Part shown: in pieces, positions 22,206-32,377 of the stretch | Position numbering within the stretch: position 1 is the stretch's first letter | How the letters are laid out: every line of letters starts with the position of its first letter | DNA from: Paulinella micropora | Lineage: Eukaryota; Cercozoa; Imbricatea; Euglyphida | Length of the DNA: 59,162 nucleotides | Direction: 5' to 3' | NCBI GenBank assembly: GCA_009731375.1 | Contig: BJOX01000060.1 | Location: forward strand, 1,075,332-1,134,493 | Made by a program: the position numbers and the translations under genes | The notes under the pieces: generated by a model | The model's database searches: none | What the model saw: only the letters and a program-made list of their open reading frames with translations | What the model was told of the DNA's origin: nothing

Positions 22206-24431
22206 CTATTCCAGCCGGGGAAGATTGGCTCCTATTCGGTCGGCTTCTCCATAGCCGGCTAACTCGAGCGCGCCGATGGGAGAATCGGGAGGGAGACAGG
22301 TTGACCTCTTTGGGTGCTGGCAGGGGCGATTTGGTTCGGTTATTCCGGAGCACATGACTTCCGGGAGTGAAGAGGCCGAAGGCTTCTGGTGAACATGCTG
22401 CCGACAGAAATACTGACCCTGCGACAGTGCTCGGTGGTGCCGGCGCTTTGAGTGCCGGCAGGGGCGATTTGACTTGGTAATTCCGGAGCACATCACTTCC
22501 TGGAGTGAAGAGGTCGGAGGCTTCTGGTGAACATGCTGCCGACAGAAATACTGACCCTGCGACAGAGCTCGATGGTGCCCGCAATGCCGACCGTCTGCTG
22601 TTCTTCCGGAACACCTCTTCCATGATGTTGCCGGGACGTCAGGGGCGGGCGCGGGGGGTGAAGATGGGGCAGGGGGTGGGGGAGTAGGCGTGGCGGGTAA
22701 GGATGAGGCAGGGGATGGAGGGCGTGGGGTCGGCTTCTGGTAAACATGTTGAATACAGAAGTAGGTGCCATGAGACCATGCTAGATGTCCGCAACGACGA
22801 CCGTCTGCTCTCTTGCCGGAACAAGTTCGCAGCCGAGGTGCGGGTGGGGGTGGGGTGTGGGGTGGTGGTTGGGGTAGGGGTTGGGGTGAGCGTTGGGGTC
22901 GGGGTTGGGGTGGGGATTGGGGTTGGGGCTGGGGTTGGAGTTGGGCTTGCAGTTGGGGTGACGACGGGGTGGGGGTGAGGGTGTTGGCGCGGAGTTGGGG
23001 TTGAGGGTGAGGGTTGGTGCGTCGCTTCTTCTTCTTTCCCCCGGCCACCTCGCCACTGCTGGCAGCCCTGTGTCGCTTCTTCATCGCCTCGTCGTCTTCT
23101 TCCTGAGTGGTTTCGGGCTCACCACACTCTTCCTCGTCTAAGACTTCGTCTTCTTCTTCGTCATCTTCTTCGTTTTCTTCTATGTATTCTGAGTCATCTT
23201 CATCGTCCTCTTCTTGTACGTAATCGGACTCGTCTTCAGCTTCTTTTTCTTTTTCTTCTTCTCCTTCCTCCTCCTCCTCCTCCTCCTCCTCCTCTTCTTC
23301 TTCTTCTTCTTCTTCTTCTTCTTTTTCTTTTTCTTCTTCTCCTTCCTCCTCGTCTTCCTCCTCCTCCTCCTCTTCTTCTTCTTCTTCTTCTTCTTCTTCT
23401 TCTTCTTCTTCTTCTTCTTCTTCTTCGTCGTCGTCGTCGTCGTCGTCGCCTTCTCCTCCTCCTCCTCCTCCTCCCTTGTCACAGTGTTCTTCAGACTCCC
23501 ATTCCATTCCTTCTTCGATGACGGGAAGCTGAACGTCGTCACTCTCCGCTTCCCCATCCTGCGAATATGCTGAGGGTGGTATGTTTTTTCCTTCCAATGT
23601 CTTGGCGTCCCAAATATATCTGCGCCAAACCGCTCGTCTGCCCGTGGGAGTTGTCCACTGTTTAGCTTCGATAAAAAAGCGAAATCCGGCACGATGCCCC
23701 TTCCAGACTTGATACAACGCACGCGATATATCACCTGGCAAGTTAACGGCTCGACCCGAGTGTTTTCCTTGCACATCCGTCAAGCAAACTGCACTCTTAT
23801 CTTTTGGATCCTGACATTTTTTGAACGCAAAGAAGCGCACACAAAGCTTGTCCTTGTGTTCGACCAGCACCTTTTCTAGCGACAAGCAGCGGCCCCTGAA
23901 GGGCAGGGGGACTGTCTTCTCCTGAGCCTCTTGAACTCTGCCTGAATAAACGTGAATCGAACGTAAATCGTCGCTCTGAGAGGAGGACAGACTAGTGCCC
24001 GTGCAAAAAATGTGCTCGTCTTTGAGTCCGTTGTCGTCCGTGAAGCTCTCCTTGTGCACTCGCAGAACAGTCGGCGACTTCGACTCCAAGCTCTGCTCGC
24101 GCAGCTCCTCCGCGCCAGCAGTTGTAATGCGAACGAAAACGAGTCGCCCATCCTTCCCCTCTAGTTGGACTACCGGAACGAAGCGACCGTTGTGCTGTTT
24201 TTGGGCGACCAGTCGGACGAGATGGACGCCTGCCTCTAAGCTAAACATAGGCTGACAGGTCGTTCTAACAGTCGGGCGTTGGAAAGCAATCGGCCAGGTC
24301 GTTGGCGATGTGATGCTGACCTTCATGGCTGCGCTAGACCTGGCCTCTAAACAGTTCTTAAATTCCTGCGCGCACTTTTCGTCGCGTTGGAGAGTAAGGT
24401 GAGGCTTCTGACTCACCGCTTCGTTTTGCAA
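22206..24431 (-). CDS. Unknown protein with poly-acidic tract and Cys/His zinc-motif repeats
   Basis: About 741 residues. The N-terminal ~300 are globular, basic and unrecognised; the first credible Met may be residue 36 (MKVSITSP). A 150-residue Asp/Glu-rich tract with Lys follows, then a basic stretch ([10 protein letters not shown], a likely nuclear signal) and a Pro/Gln-rich linker. The C-terminus has four C-S-G-x-x-x-x-x-R-x-C repeats, three completed by YFC-x-QHV. Short C...C...C-x2-H motifs of this type are common in large DNA viruses and are thought to bind zinc. The last two repeats are a recent tandem duplication. It starts 18 bases inside the end of the upstream ORF at a GTGAGT donor-like site, so it may be spliced to it. 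The stop is TAG. Confidence 0.6.
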   Translation of the reverse strand: MQNEAVSQKPHLTLQRDEKCAQEFKNCLEARSSAAMKVSITSPTTWPIAFQRPTVRTTCQPMFSLEAGVHLVRLVAQKQHNGRFVPVVQLEGKDGRLVFVRITTAGAEELREQSLESKSPTVLRVHKESFTDDNGLKDEHIFCTGTSLSSSQSDDLRSIHVYSGRVQEAQEKTVPLPFRGRCLSLEKVLVEHKDKLCVRFFAFKKCQDPKDKSAVCLTDVQGKHSGRAVNLPGDISRALYQVWKGHRAGFRFFIEAKQWTTPTGRRAVWRRYIWDAKTLEGKNIPPSAYSQDGEAESDDVQLPVIEEGMEWESEEHCDKGGGGGGGEGDDDDDDDEEEEEEEEEEEEEEEEEEEEEEEEDEEEGEEEKEKEEEEEEEEEEEEEEEEEEEGEEEKEKEAEDESDYVQEEDDEDDSEYIEENEEDDEEEDEVLDEEECGEPETTQEEDDEAMKKRHRAASSGEVAGGKKKKRRTNPHPQPQLRANTLTPTPSSPQLQAQLQPQPQPQSPPQPRPQRSPQPLPQPPPHTPPPPAPRLRTCSGKRADGRRCGHLAWSHGTYFCIQHVYQKPTPRPPSPASSLPATPTPPPPAPSSPPAPAPDVPATSWKRCSGRTADGRHCGHHRALSQGQYFCRQHVHQKPPTSSLQEVMCSGITKSNRPCRHSKRRHHRALSQGQYFCRQHVHQKPSASSLPEVMCSGITEPNRPCQHPKRSTCLPPDSPIGALELAGYGEADRIGANLPRLE

Positions 24432-26985
24432 TTTTTTTTGTCGACATATAGCCGCACAGTTGGAGGCATGCCAACTTGCTCGCAGTTGGGCGGAAAGAGT
24501 CTTCTCGCCAGTGCTGCCTGTTTGCTATCCACTTCCTGTGGCTTGCCAGTCGCGCTCATGACTTCCACGAGCCCTCTCCGTGTGCGTCGGAGAGTGGTGA
24601 AACTAAACTGCGTGTTGGTAGCGTTACATCCTTTGCCGAACAGCTTTATTTTTTTTCCCTGTTTGTCGTAAATATCTGGCGGCACTGGTGTCCTGCCTTC
24701 TTGCAGACACGAAAAGCCTTCTTCGAGGGTTGGCCCCTTGACTACCACATTTGCCCCATCGACGTTATAACAACTGTCGTAAGTCAGGATTACAAAATGA
24801 ACGGGAATGTCGCCTGAAATCAGCCCTATGTTTTTCGCGAGCCGCGCTAGGTTCCCAAAAGATTTCTTGTTTTTCCACCTCCTGCCGGTGCCTCGCCTGT
24901 TTGTTCTCCAACGGAGTTCATGCATCTGCCATGCAGGAACGTCAAGCACCACGGTCAAGCTTTTCCTGCTTTCATAAAGCTGTGAAATGTTGTCACGAAC
25001 AGACGCGGTGCCGAGTGCGCCTTGCCCCCAAAAGAAATCCACACTTTCGTACAATTTGTCCTCCATCGCTTTGTATGAAGGTAACGGGTGGAATGGGTTA
25101 GTCGAGTAGACAGTTATCTCAGCACGCGTAAAACCGTGTTTGAGCTGTCCTTCCGTGTCGCGATAGCCCTTGTTGATTTCATCGTCCTTACTTTGATGAA
25201 TATTCATGGCGCAATCGCCATAACGCACTACCAAGGAGGCACCCATTTGTAGCTGAGATAAGGTTTTGCAGTATAGTTTGTCCCTCGTGTTGTACACAAA
25301 ACAACGCAAACCACCACGAGCCGGTAGCGTCTGGGCCTGCAGCAAGCTCCAACAGTACCGGCCAACCTTGTCTGTATTGTTTTCCTTCAGCACGTACTGG
25401 TTGTTGGGCTCGTGATGTGCGAACTTCGCTAAGAGCATCTGCCCGTGTTCGGTGTTCTCCGAAACAGCACCGTTTTCTCCTTTAGCTAGCAGTTTGTTTG
25501 CGTTGGGGAAAAGCGCGCACGCTAGACCACAGGTCACGTCTATGTCGGCCCAGTACATGTGCTCTGGTTGAACCTTTTTTATCACAGTTTCGAGGACAGT
25601 TAGGAAATCAGCAAAACTTTGATCGTCCAGTTTGGGGAATCCTGAAACGCGAAGCCTCTTTACATATAGATACCCCATTCGACGAAAATGTGGCCACAGG
25701 GTACTATTTTGTCCCAGATTCCCCCTTGCTGTCNNNNNNNNNNTCCAATGACTCTCGACGAAAATGTGGCCACAGGGTACTATCTACTCCCAGATTCCCC
25801 CTTGCTGTCACTCGGATGCCCACTTTTTGTCCTTTGGCTACATATCCGGCATATTTCGGCAATGCGAGGTAGGCTTCCTCTAATCGGTTTGTCAAAGTCA
25901 TCATGGCATTCTTGAGCTCGGTCCCAAGCTTTTCCTGGTTGCGTTCCCGAGAGCACCAATGAAAAGTGGCACCATCCGGGAAGACCTTCTTAGTCACCAG
26001 CTGACGCCAAGTGATCTCCGGTTCGAAGGGCCGGCAAAGGCTGTTCCAAACCCAACCAAACGACTCCCAATGGGTTTCTGTAATGAGAAGCAAGAGTGAC
26101 ATCAACAACTTGTTTCTCAGCAAATCTTGGCCTTTCGAACCTTTTGCCTCCACGCTTCCTTTCACTATCGGCCTGAACAGGAACGCTTCCATAGAATTAT
26201 GCTTCGTTCGGCGTTTTGGCGGGGAAAAGGTAAAAAAATATTCCTTCTCTACAGTTTCTGCAGCTGCAGCTGCCACCACGGGAACGCTCGGCGGCGCAGG
26301 CGTGGGCACATTCGACGACTCCAAGGAATCTGGATCCGGCGCAGGAACGTTAACGCTCGGCGGCGCAGGGGTGGACACAGCCGACTCCGAGGCATCTGAC
26401 TCCGCTGGCTGCAGCATCGGTGCAATCTGCTGCTCCTGGCACTCGGCCGATGCACGCCAGATACCAAGACGCCAGCCCATGCAATCCAACATCCATACAT
26501 GCCTGCTGCCTGTGCAGTGGATTGTACCACCGCGCGAAACGGCTTTGATCTGCACAGGTAAGATGTGGATGGTGAGATCTAAAGCCTGAGCCAGAAGACA
26601 GGCAACGGCCGCACTCCACATAATCGGCCTCTCGTCGGAGCTTCCGCTCTCTCTCAAAAGCTTTGTCCTCTTTTCTTCAGACATTTCCTTCAAGAAACTG
26701 GCGAATTTCTGCCTGATAGTGCTAAAAGTGTGGTCGTCTCTGCCTTCTATAGCATTTACCTGGTCGGCCAAGACCTCAAAGCCCCCACGCGGGCAGATTG
26801 CACTCAAAATCCAACCGATTGTCTTGAGGTATGTCTTGAACTTTACAAGCTGCTTTGTTTTAGTCTTGGTCAGCCCCATGCCTGCGATATTCGCCGTAGG
26901 ACGCCCCTGTGGCATCACAGGCGGAGGACGGACCAGAGGTTGAGAAGGTTTTTTCGGTCGCTTTTCTTTTTCTTGCGGTGCGTTG
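24413..26985 (-). CDS. Large unknown protein, one gene across a false 10-N gap
   Basis: Two open frames (26918-25744 and 25733-24413) belong to one gene. The ~47 bases before the gap (25734-25743) are repeated after it, and both copies encode the same STLWPHFRR peptide, so removing the duplication leaves one frame of roughly 800 residues. The frame is also open upstream of the first Met (26918) through a nuclear-signal-like RKRKR at about 26985 into the Gln/Ala/Pro repeat, so the true start may be in the preceding gene. Near residue 100, MWSAAVACLLAQALDLTIHI and later RHVWMLDC weakly recall OTU cysteine proteases; this is only a hint. The C-terminal half (GFTRAEITVYS, VHFVILTYDS) is unassigned. 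It ends at TGA overlapping a GTGAGT donor-like site. Confidence 0.55.
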
Positions 26986-27660
26986 GATGATGAGTCTCTT
27001 TTTCGCTTTCGGTTGGGCCCCAGCCCGTCGGGGTCGCCGCCGCCGCTGCTGCTGCTGCTGGGGGGGCTGTTTGTCCCAGCCCGCCGGTGGCGCTGCTGCT
27101 GTGGTTGCTGCTGCTGCTGGGGGTGCTGTTTGCCCCAGCCCGCTGGCGGCGCTGCTGCGGTTGCTGCTGTTGTTTCTGGGGGGGCTGTTTGCCCCAGGGC
27201 GCTTCTGTTGCTGCTGGGGGTGCTGTTTGCCCCAGCTTGCCTGCGGCGCTGTTGTTGTTGCTGCTGCTGGGGTTGCTGTTTGCCCCAGCCCGCCGGCGGC
27301 GCTGCTGATGCGGTTGCTGCGGCTGCTGCTGGGGATGCTGTTTGACCCAGCCCGCCGGCGGTGCTGCTATTGCTACTGCTGCTGCTGCTGCTGCTGGGGG
27401 TGCTGTTTGCCCCAGCCCGCTGGCTGCGCTGCTGCTGCGGTTGCTGCGTCTGCTGCTGGGATTGCTGCTTGCCCCAGCACGTCGACGGCGCTGCTGTTGC
27501 TGCTGCTGCTAGGGGTGCTGTTTGCCCCAGCCCACTGGCGGCGCTGCTGCGGTTGCTGCTGGGGCGGCTGTTTGCCCCAGGCCGCCGGCGTTGCTGCTGC
27601 GGTTGCTGCGGCTGCTGCTGAGGGTGCAGTTTGCCCCAGCCCGCCGGCGGCGCTGCTGCT
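26986..27660 (-). repeat. Coding-type repeat: ~13 Gly-Gln/Trp-Gly-Lys-Gln units
   Basis: A ~45-60-bp unit of GC-rich triplets (GCTGTTTGCCCCAGCCCGCC plus GCTGCTGCTG on the plus strand) repeats about 13 times. On the minus strand the three frames read AGWGKQHPQQQ, GGLGQTAPSAAA and AGANSTPSSS; indels move the protein between them. One frame (codon starts at positions such as 27374 and 26918) stays open from 27377 into the next gene; the other ends at TAG triplets 27373-27375 and 27367-27369. Confidence 0.7.
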
Positions 27661-28291
27661 GCTAGCGCCTGGGAGGCTTGGCCGCCAGCTCCACTTGCAC
27701 CTTTTGTTCTTTATTCTGTTGCAGCGTAAACTGAAAGTCCCATGTTTCTTTCGCCTAACTCTTGCGGCACGGGGTTCGGGACAGAGGCACGGGTTTCGAA
27801 AAGCTAACAGCAAGTCCTTCTGGAGCAAAAAGAAACCGCAGCCGTCGCAGCGAAGGAACGGCTCGCCCTGGTCCTTGTGCCCGGACCCGACTTTTCCTGG
27901 TGTAGGTCCACGATCACAATGACACTTCATGTCATTTTCGTGGAGCTGTTGATCGGCCGTCGCGGAAGCTTTCTGTTCCTGATTTTGGGCGTTAACGCAT
28001 GTGTCCTGTGCAACATGAAGCCGAGACATGCGTAATTGCCGAAAACCTTCTGCACAAGCAACTGCAACATACCTGGAGCGCGCGAGGCGGCTGCCTGACT
28101 AGGCGGCCGAACACCAGGTAGACTTCACCACCTGAACAATCTGCGTCACTTTGAGTGACTATATCGTCGTTTGCCAAGAACCATCTTCCTTCGGTGTCGC
28201 GAACCTTTACACAGAGCCAAGAACGACCACATGGAGATTTCCCCCGCGCACCGAACGCCAAGTACACACAGCTTACAAGCAAGGTGCGTGG

Positions 28292-28376
<85 letters not shown>

Positions 28377-29302
28377 AAGCAACATAGTGCTACCTGGGCC
28401 GTGTAGTGCCCGCTGTTGACGGAACCTCCGTTATGGATAAGCTTGGCGCATATCTCGTATCGGACCCCACAGAAATCAATTTCCTGCGGAATCTCCACCA
28501 TAGCTACATCCTTATCGCTAACAGTGCAGCCATCTGCCACAATATGATGGATGTATCGTTTCAGTTGAAAGATACATATCGAGCTTTGACCAGGGTCCGC
28601 GGTAATCACTGTTTTTTTGCTAGCCTCGCGACTTTTGCAGCCATCGGCGCAACAGGTGAGGCTGACATTCTCTTCCAAGTGGGACTGGATACAAGCTTTC
28701 AAGCTGGTTGTATTCGTCCCCTGCGCATGCAGGGTGATGGCCATCGAAACCACTGCTAGACAAATCGATTCTTCGTTGATGTTTGATCGTTGGCAACGCA
28801 TATTCACGCAGGTTGTCCTGCTGACTACCTTGAACCCACCCATGAGTAGGCGCACTGTGCGCTCGGGAATTTTGATCAAGGCCTCGTGTGGGTCTTGCTG
28901 ACGGCTCGGATCTAGCCCCATCTCTTTTAGCTCGTTCAGCCACCGTTTATGCCACTTGTTGACCTCATAAGAGGGAGCTCTATTGTATAAGAGGCGAAGC
29001 AGTTGCATCAATGGGTCCTTCGATTCAAGAGGAGCACAAATCAAAACTGCCAAGATACACTGTATCAGGGCATTGGCCCAACAGTTGTTTTTGTAATAAT
29101 TTATTAGTCCACGAGGACCCGCAGCCATTGTTGTTGCAGGCGGCAGGCCCGCAGCAACGGGCGCAGCAGAAACCCCCCTTGGGCGTGCTTCCGCACAGCC
29201 TCTGCCTGCTGCCACTGCATCATAGGTGGGCTCCTGCGCAGGGCGCTCTCCCGTTGGCAGGCTCTGCGCCCCGGCGGTGCGTCCACCAGCAACAGCCGCC
29301 AC
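27373..29302 (-). CDS. Ubiquitin-specific protease fused to two GRF zinc fingers (3 exons)
   Basis: Exons 29302-28394, 28204-28073 and 28005-27376 join in phase 0 at GT-AG sites, giving about 557 residues. The peptidase C19 signatures are complete: Cys box NNCWANALIQC (Cys74), QQDPHE (135-140), a C-x4-C ... C-x3-C finger (CVNMRC, CCADGC), His box GHYTAQ (His299) and, after intron 1, the strand RWFLANDD. Such enzymes remove ubiquitin from proteins. Exon 3 adds two GRF-type zinc fingers (CHC...FLRCDGCGFF and CLC...FSLRCNR...CKW), usually nucleic-acid binding, then the Gln/Ala/Pro repeat. The core is short for a cellular USP, as expected for a viral or mobile-element version. Met59 is an alternative start. 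Intron 1 contains an 82-base T run. Whether the protein continues into 26.9-22.2 kb is open. Confidence 0.75.
28294..28375. repeat. 82-base poly(A) (poly(T) on the gene strand) inside an intron
   Basis: A pure A run within intron 28205-28393 of the USP gene. On the coding strand it is poly(T) upstream of the acceptor, an extreme polypyrimidine tract. It is flanked by normal intron sequence. Confidence 0.95.
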
Positions 29303-29628
29303 AGCAGAGGGAGCTGCTGAAGAAGCAGAAGGAAGGGATTACATATGTGTATATTATATATATTATATACATATATATATATACTCGCGCTTTCGCTCGG
29401 CAGAAACAGGCGAGCAGATACTCTCATGCAAAGAGGTTTCTCATCCACTCCCCCCCCCCCCCTTCCCCCACCGTCGCTTTTCCTGGAGCAGAAATCTTTT
29501 GTTCTTTATTATGCACAAACATGAGTTCAGTGGAGACAAGGGGCGCGGGGGTGGGAAGGGGGGGGGGGGGGGGGGGGGGGCGGGCCCCCCCCCCCCTCCC
29601 CCCCCCCCCCCCCCCCCNNNNNNNNNNG
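29303..29628. other. Spacer with TA patch, C/G homopolymers and gap
   Basis: Holds a TA-rich patch (29342-29383), C runs (29451-29462), a G run of about 22 bases (29559-29580) and C runs up to the 10-N gap (29618-29627). The G and C runs can pair with each other. No gene. Confidence 0.6.
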
Positions 29629-30315
29629 TTTTTAGAGCTAGTCAGCGCTCTGCCACAAGAATTGATAGGGCTGATTGCCGACTGCTCTCCCGCTGCCGCC
29701 GTTAGGCTGGGCTTAACCTGCCGCGGTCTGCAGGCCAAGTTTGCGCACTTGCCCAGGCTGGCGCAGCAGAACTACCTGAGCACGTGGCACCAGGACCTGA
29801 GTGAAAAGATCGCAGAACTAGCGTTCCAATACACGAGTGCGGGCCCGGGGGAGCAGGCAGTGTCCCGCGGCGGGGATAGAAGATACGCGATCCCTGGCAT
29901 GAACCTGCACATTGGCTACGGCGAGTTCTTGGAAACCAGCCTGAATGTCTCCTATTTATACAGCTCCATAAGGCGCGAGACAGAAATAGGCTTAGAGCTC
30001 GTGTGTACCGACCCCGAAGTCCGCTGTGTGGAGTGCGGCGACTACGAACGGGAATGGTTCCTGAGCCTCGTAGTGGACATACCCCCTTCCGAACTGAGCA
30101 TGGGTAGTATTGAAGCCGCGGTCAGAGAACTTGTTTCCGTCGAGGTTCTGAACAGGCTGTCGGACTTGTATTGGAGCGGAGCCGTCCTGGTCGATCTGCG
30201 CTCCTTAGCGGTCCGCAGTCGTTCTCGGCTCCGGCGGAGAAGGCCGTACACCAGCCCCCCGTTGCGCCTCTGCGACAGATGTGACAGCTGTGGATCGATC
30301 CGGCATTACTACTAA
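29629..30315 (+). CDS. F-box-like protein, 5' end in gap
   Basis: Open from the gap to TAA at 30313-30315, about 228 residues. The first residues (LPQELIGLIADCSPAAAVRL, then TCRGLQAKF) match the F-box pattern of Leu-Pro, a short helix and a Cys-Arg-x-Leu end. F-box proteins link substrates to SCF ubiquitin ligases through SKP1. The remaining ~180 residues are unrecognised and end in an Arg-rich stretch and CDRCDSCGS, which could hold a metal. No in-frame Met is present before the F-box, so the start is lost in the gap. An AATAAA lies at 30565-30570, 250 bp downstream. It stands next to the USP gene in opposite orientation. Confidence 0.55.
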   Translation, partial: FLELVSALPQELIGLIADCSPAAAVRLGLTCRGLQAKFAHLPRLAQQNYLSTWHQDLSEKIAELAFQYTSAGPGEQAVSRGGDRRYAIPGMNLHIGYGEFLETSLNVSYLYSSIRRETEIGLELVCTDPEVRCVECGDYEREWFLSLVVDIPPSELSMGSIEAAVRELVSVEVLNRLSDLYWSGAVLVDLRSLAVRSRSRLRRRRPYTSPPLRLCDRCDSCGSIRHYY

Positions 30316-30575
30316 CACTAATGATTAAAGTAAAAGAGTTTTTACAAGACGAAACCCGCGTGCCGAAATGTCCCGGCGGGCGCCGCGGTTCGGCACATTC
30401 TGTGCCAAGGCCGCTGGCGTTTGGAACATCGACGATTGTCATGCCAACAACCTCAGCCTACACTGCTTCCAAGACAAGGCGCCATTAGGATTGCAAGCAA
30501 AACTGACAAGAAAAAATTTGAAAAAACTCTTTTGCTAAGTGTACAAACTTTGTCGAGCGGTTTTAATAAAAAAAC

Positions 30576-31043
30576 GTGGCCTGGATGCTTCTGCGGCGGC
30601 CCGAGGACGCCGGCGCGAAGAAGGCCCGCAGAAGCCGACACGCCAAGGCCCAGCAAGAGGTCAGGAGCAGCACCATAGTCGTCGTGCCCCACAATGCAAA
30701 CAAAACACCCCCGCCAGCCCCGCCAGCCCCGCCGCCGGCAATCGAGCTACTCTGTCCTTACCCGTAGCCGCGGCCGCCACCATCGTTAGCAGAGGCATGG
30801 AGATCTTCTTTTTCTTGGAGGAGAAAGGTCACACGCGGTCACCTGTTCCTCCAGCAGGTAGACACGTTCCTGTTTATAGCCCTGGACGCCGGCACTTCGG
30901 GGTACGAGGAGTTTGGCGTCCATTTGTAGTACGTGCGCTTTGTAGGCCGCGACGCCGGATGCAATCTCTGGCACGGGAGCTATCTAAGCCACGCGTCTAC
31001 TGAAGCTTTTTTATTGGTGCTTTTGTCTTCTTTTGTAAAGTGA
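30576..31043 (+). pseudogene. Decayed ORF with two in-frame TAG codons
   Basis: One frame looks coding but is interrupted by TAG at 30765-30767 and 30927-30929 before ending at TGA (31041-31043). After the first TAG it reads GHLFLQQVDTFLFIALDAG and GYEEFGVHL; after the second, YVRFVGRDAGCNLWHGSYL. These are protein-like on both sides of the stop. A start at 30798 (MEIFFFLEE) lies in another frame and would need a frameshift to join. No family is recognised. Confidence 0.4.
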
Positions 31044-31048
31044 TAATC

Positions 31049-31504
31049 TCAAAAAAGGGAAGGAGACAGAGTAGGCGGCAAGTGAACGGTTCTGCCTCTC
31101 TCCCCTCGTGTTTCTTCGAAATATTCTTTCTTCACCCTAAAAACTTCCGGGGGTCTGCAGGGTATTCGGGAGGCCTGTTCATCTTCCTCGGCGCCCTCGT
31201 TCTCTGCAGGCGCGGCCTGCAGCTTTCGTCGTTTGCGGGCATTTTCCTATTCCCGGGTCTTTATCGCTAATTGTTGTCTTAGGGCCAAGCCAGCCGTTTC
31301 CGGTCCAGTCGCCTGCTCTGGAATTCGAGCCGCCTGCTCCGATATAAGTTGGTCCTTTACCTTGAGCAGATTTTCCATTTGGGTAATCAACATATCCTTG
31401 ATTGCCGAGTCGCCAAAGCCAGCCAGCCCGGAGCGCAAGGAGTCGCGGACTTTGGGTGCCAGCGCCTCGTCACCAACAGAAGCGCCGGTAGCCAAGTTTG
31501 TCAT
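31049..31504 (-). pseudogene. Small coiled-coil-like ORF with in-frame TAG
   Basis: From ATG at 31504 the frame encodes about 85 residues including IKDMLITQMENLLKVKDQLI, a likely amphipathic helix, then TAG at 31247-31249. The same frame goes on for 65 codons with NARKRRKLQ (nuclear-signal-like) and AENEGAEEDEQAS to TGA at 31049-31051. The continuation looks coding, so the TAG is either a mutation or read through. Function unknown. Confidence 0.4.
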
Positions 31505-32377
31505 TCCCGCTCGCAGGGCCTTTCGGGCGGGCACGTTGGGGGGAAGACAGGGGGGGGGNNNNNNNNNNNNNNNNNNNNNNNNNNNNNNNNNNNNNNNNNN
31601 NNNNNNNNNNNNNNNNNNNNNNNNNNNNNNNNNNNNNNNNNNNNNNNNNNNNNNNGGGGGGGGGGGGGGGGGGGGGGGGGGGGGGCTTATACTTGTGTGC
31701 CTTTAAACAAAAGAATTTTAAAAGCTTAATAAAGTTTTTCACACTTGGTGCTAAAAACTAGTTTTTAGCACCAAATGGAAAGGGGAAGGGTGTGCTCCCT
31801 CTTTTTGTCCTTCTCTTCTCACCCGCCACCCCTTTTCCTTACCCTATCCCTTCACCTCTCCCCCTCCTACCTCCTCGCTTGCTCTCTCCTGGAGCAAAAA
31901 TAAGTAAACTTTTTTTTGGAGCCCACAGAGGGGGGGGGCGCCCCCCCCCCCTTTCTTTTTTCTTCCTTCTCCCTGAGCCCCCTGAGCCCGGGGGGCTCAA
32001 AGAACAGGGGAAGGGCAAGGGGGGAAGAGAAGAGCGCAGAAGCTACAAAAAAAAAAACACAAAACGCCTCAACTAAGCTTCCCAATGCCGGGCGCCCCCC
32101 CCCCTTCCCATTCTGCTCCCTTGCCCCTTCCCTCTCCCTCTCTTAGTTCTCGTTGGCCCCATTTATCCTATGACCTCGCAGGGGAAAGGGCAGGGGGGGA
32201 GGGGATGGGAAGAGAACAAAAAAGCGGGGGGAGGAGGGGGAGGGGAGGGGAGAGGAGAGGAGGCACCCCCCCTAGGGTCTCTCNNNNNNNNNNCCCTTTT
32301 CGGTTGAAGTAAAAAACAAAAATTACAAGGGATCACACAGTACTCAGATAGAAAAGAGGGTTTTAGAAAAATTTCAA
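31505..32377. other. Spacer: poly(G), gap, spacer motif, 30-bp palindrome
   Basis: Contains the 97-N gap (31559-31655) with G runs on both sides, a spacer motif copy (31714-31761), a perfect 30-bp palindrome (31745-31774), pyrimidine-rich and then purine-rich stretches, and a 10-N gap (32284-32293). No gene is recognised. Confidence 0.6.
31714..31774 (+). repeat. Spacer motif copy ending in a perfect 30-bp palindrome
   Basis: Related to the motifs at 37101, 38003, 38101 and 48262: AAAGCTTAATAAAGTTTTTC, then ACACTTGGTGCTAAAAACTAG. Here the end is mirrored: 31745-31774 is TTGGTGCTAAAAACT followed by its exact reverse complement. It contains AATAAA on the plus strand and could act as a transcript end signal with a hairpin. 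Confidence 0.75.

Noticed and set aside
23214-23573. Plus-strand poly-Phe/Leu ORF, like a membrane protein
   Set aside because: It is the complement of the Glu/Lys-rich tract of the minus-strand gene at 22206-24431.
26909-27922. 337-codon plus-strand ORF rich in Cys, Ala and Leu
   Set aside because: It is the antisense of the Gln/Ala/Pro coding repeat; the zinc-finger and USP sequences are on the other strand.
30539-31003. 154-codon plus-strand ORF in the alternative frame
   Set aside because: It is Arg/Pro-rich and less protein-like than the overlapping frame described at 30576-31043.
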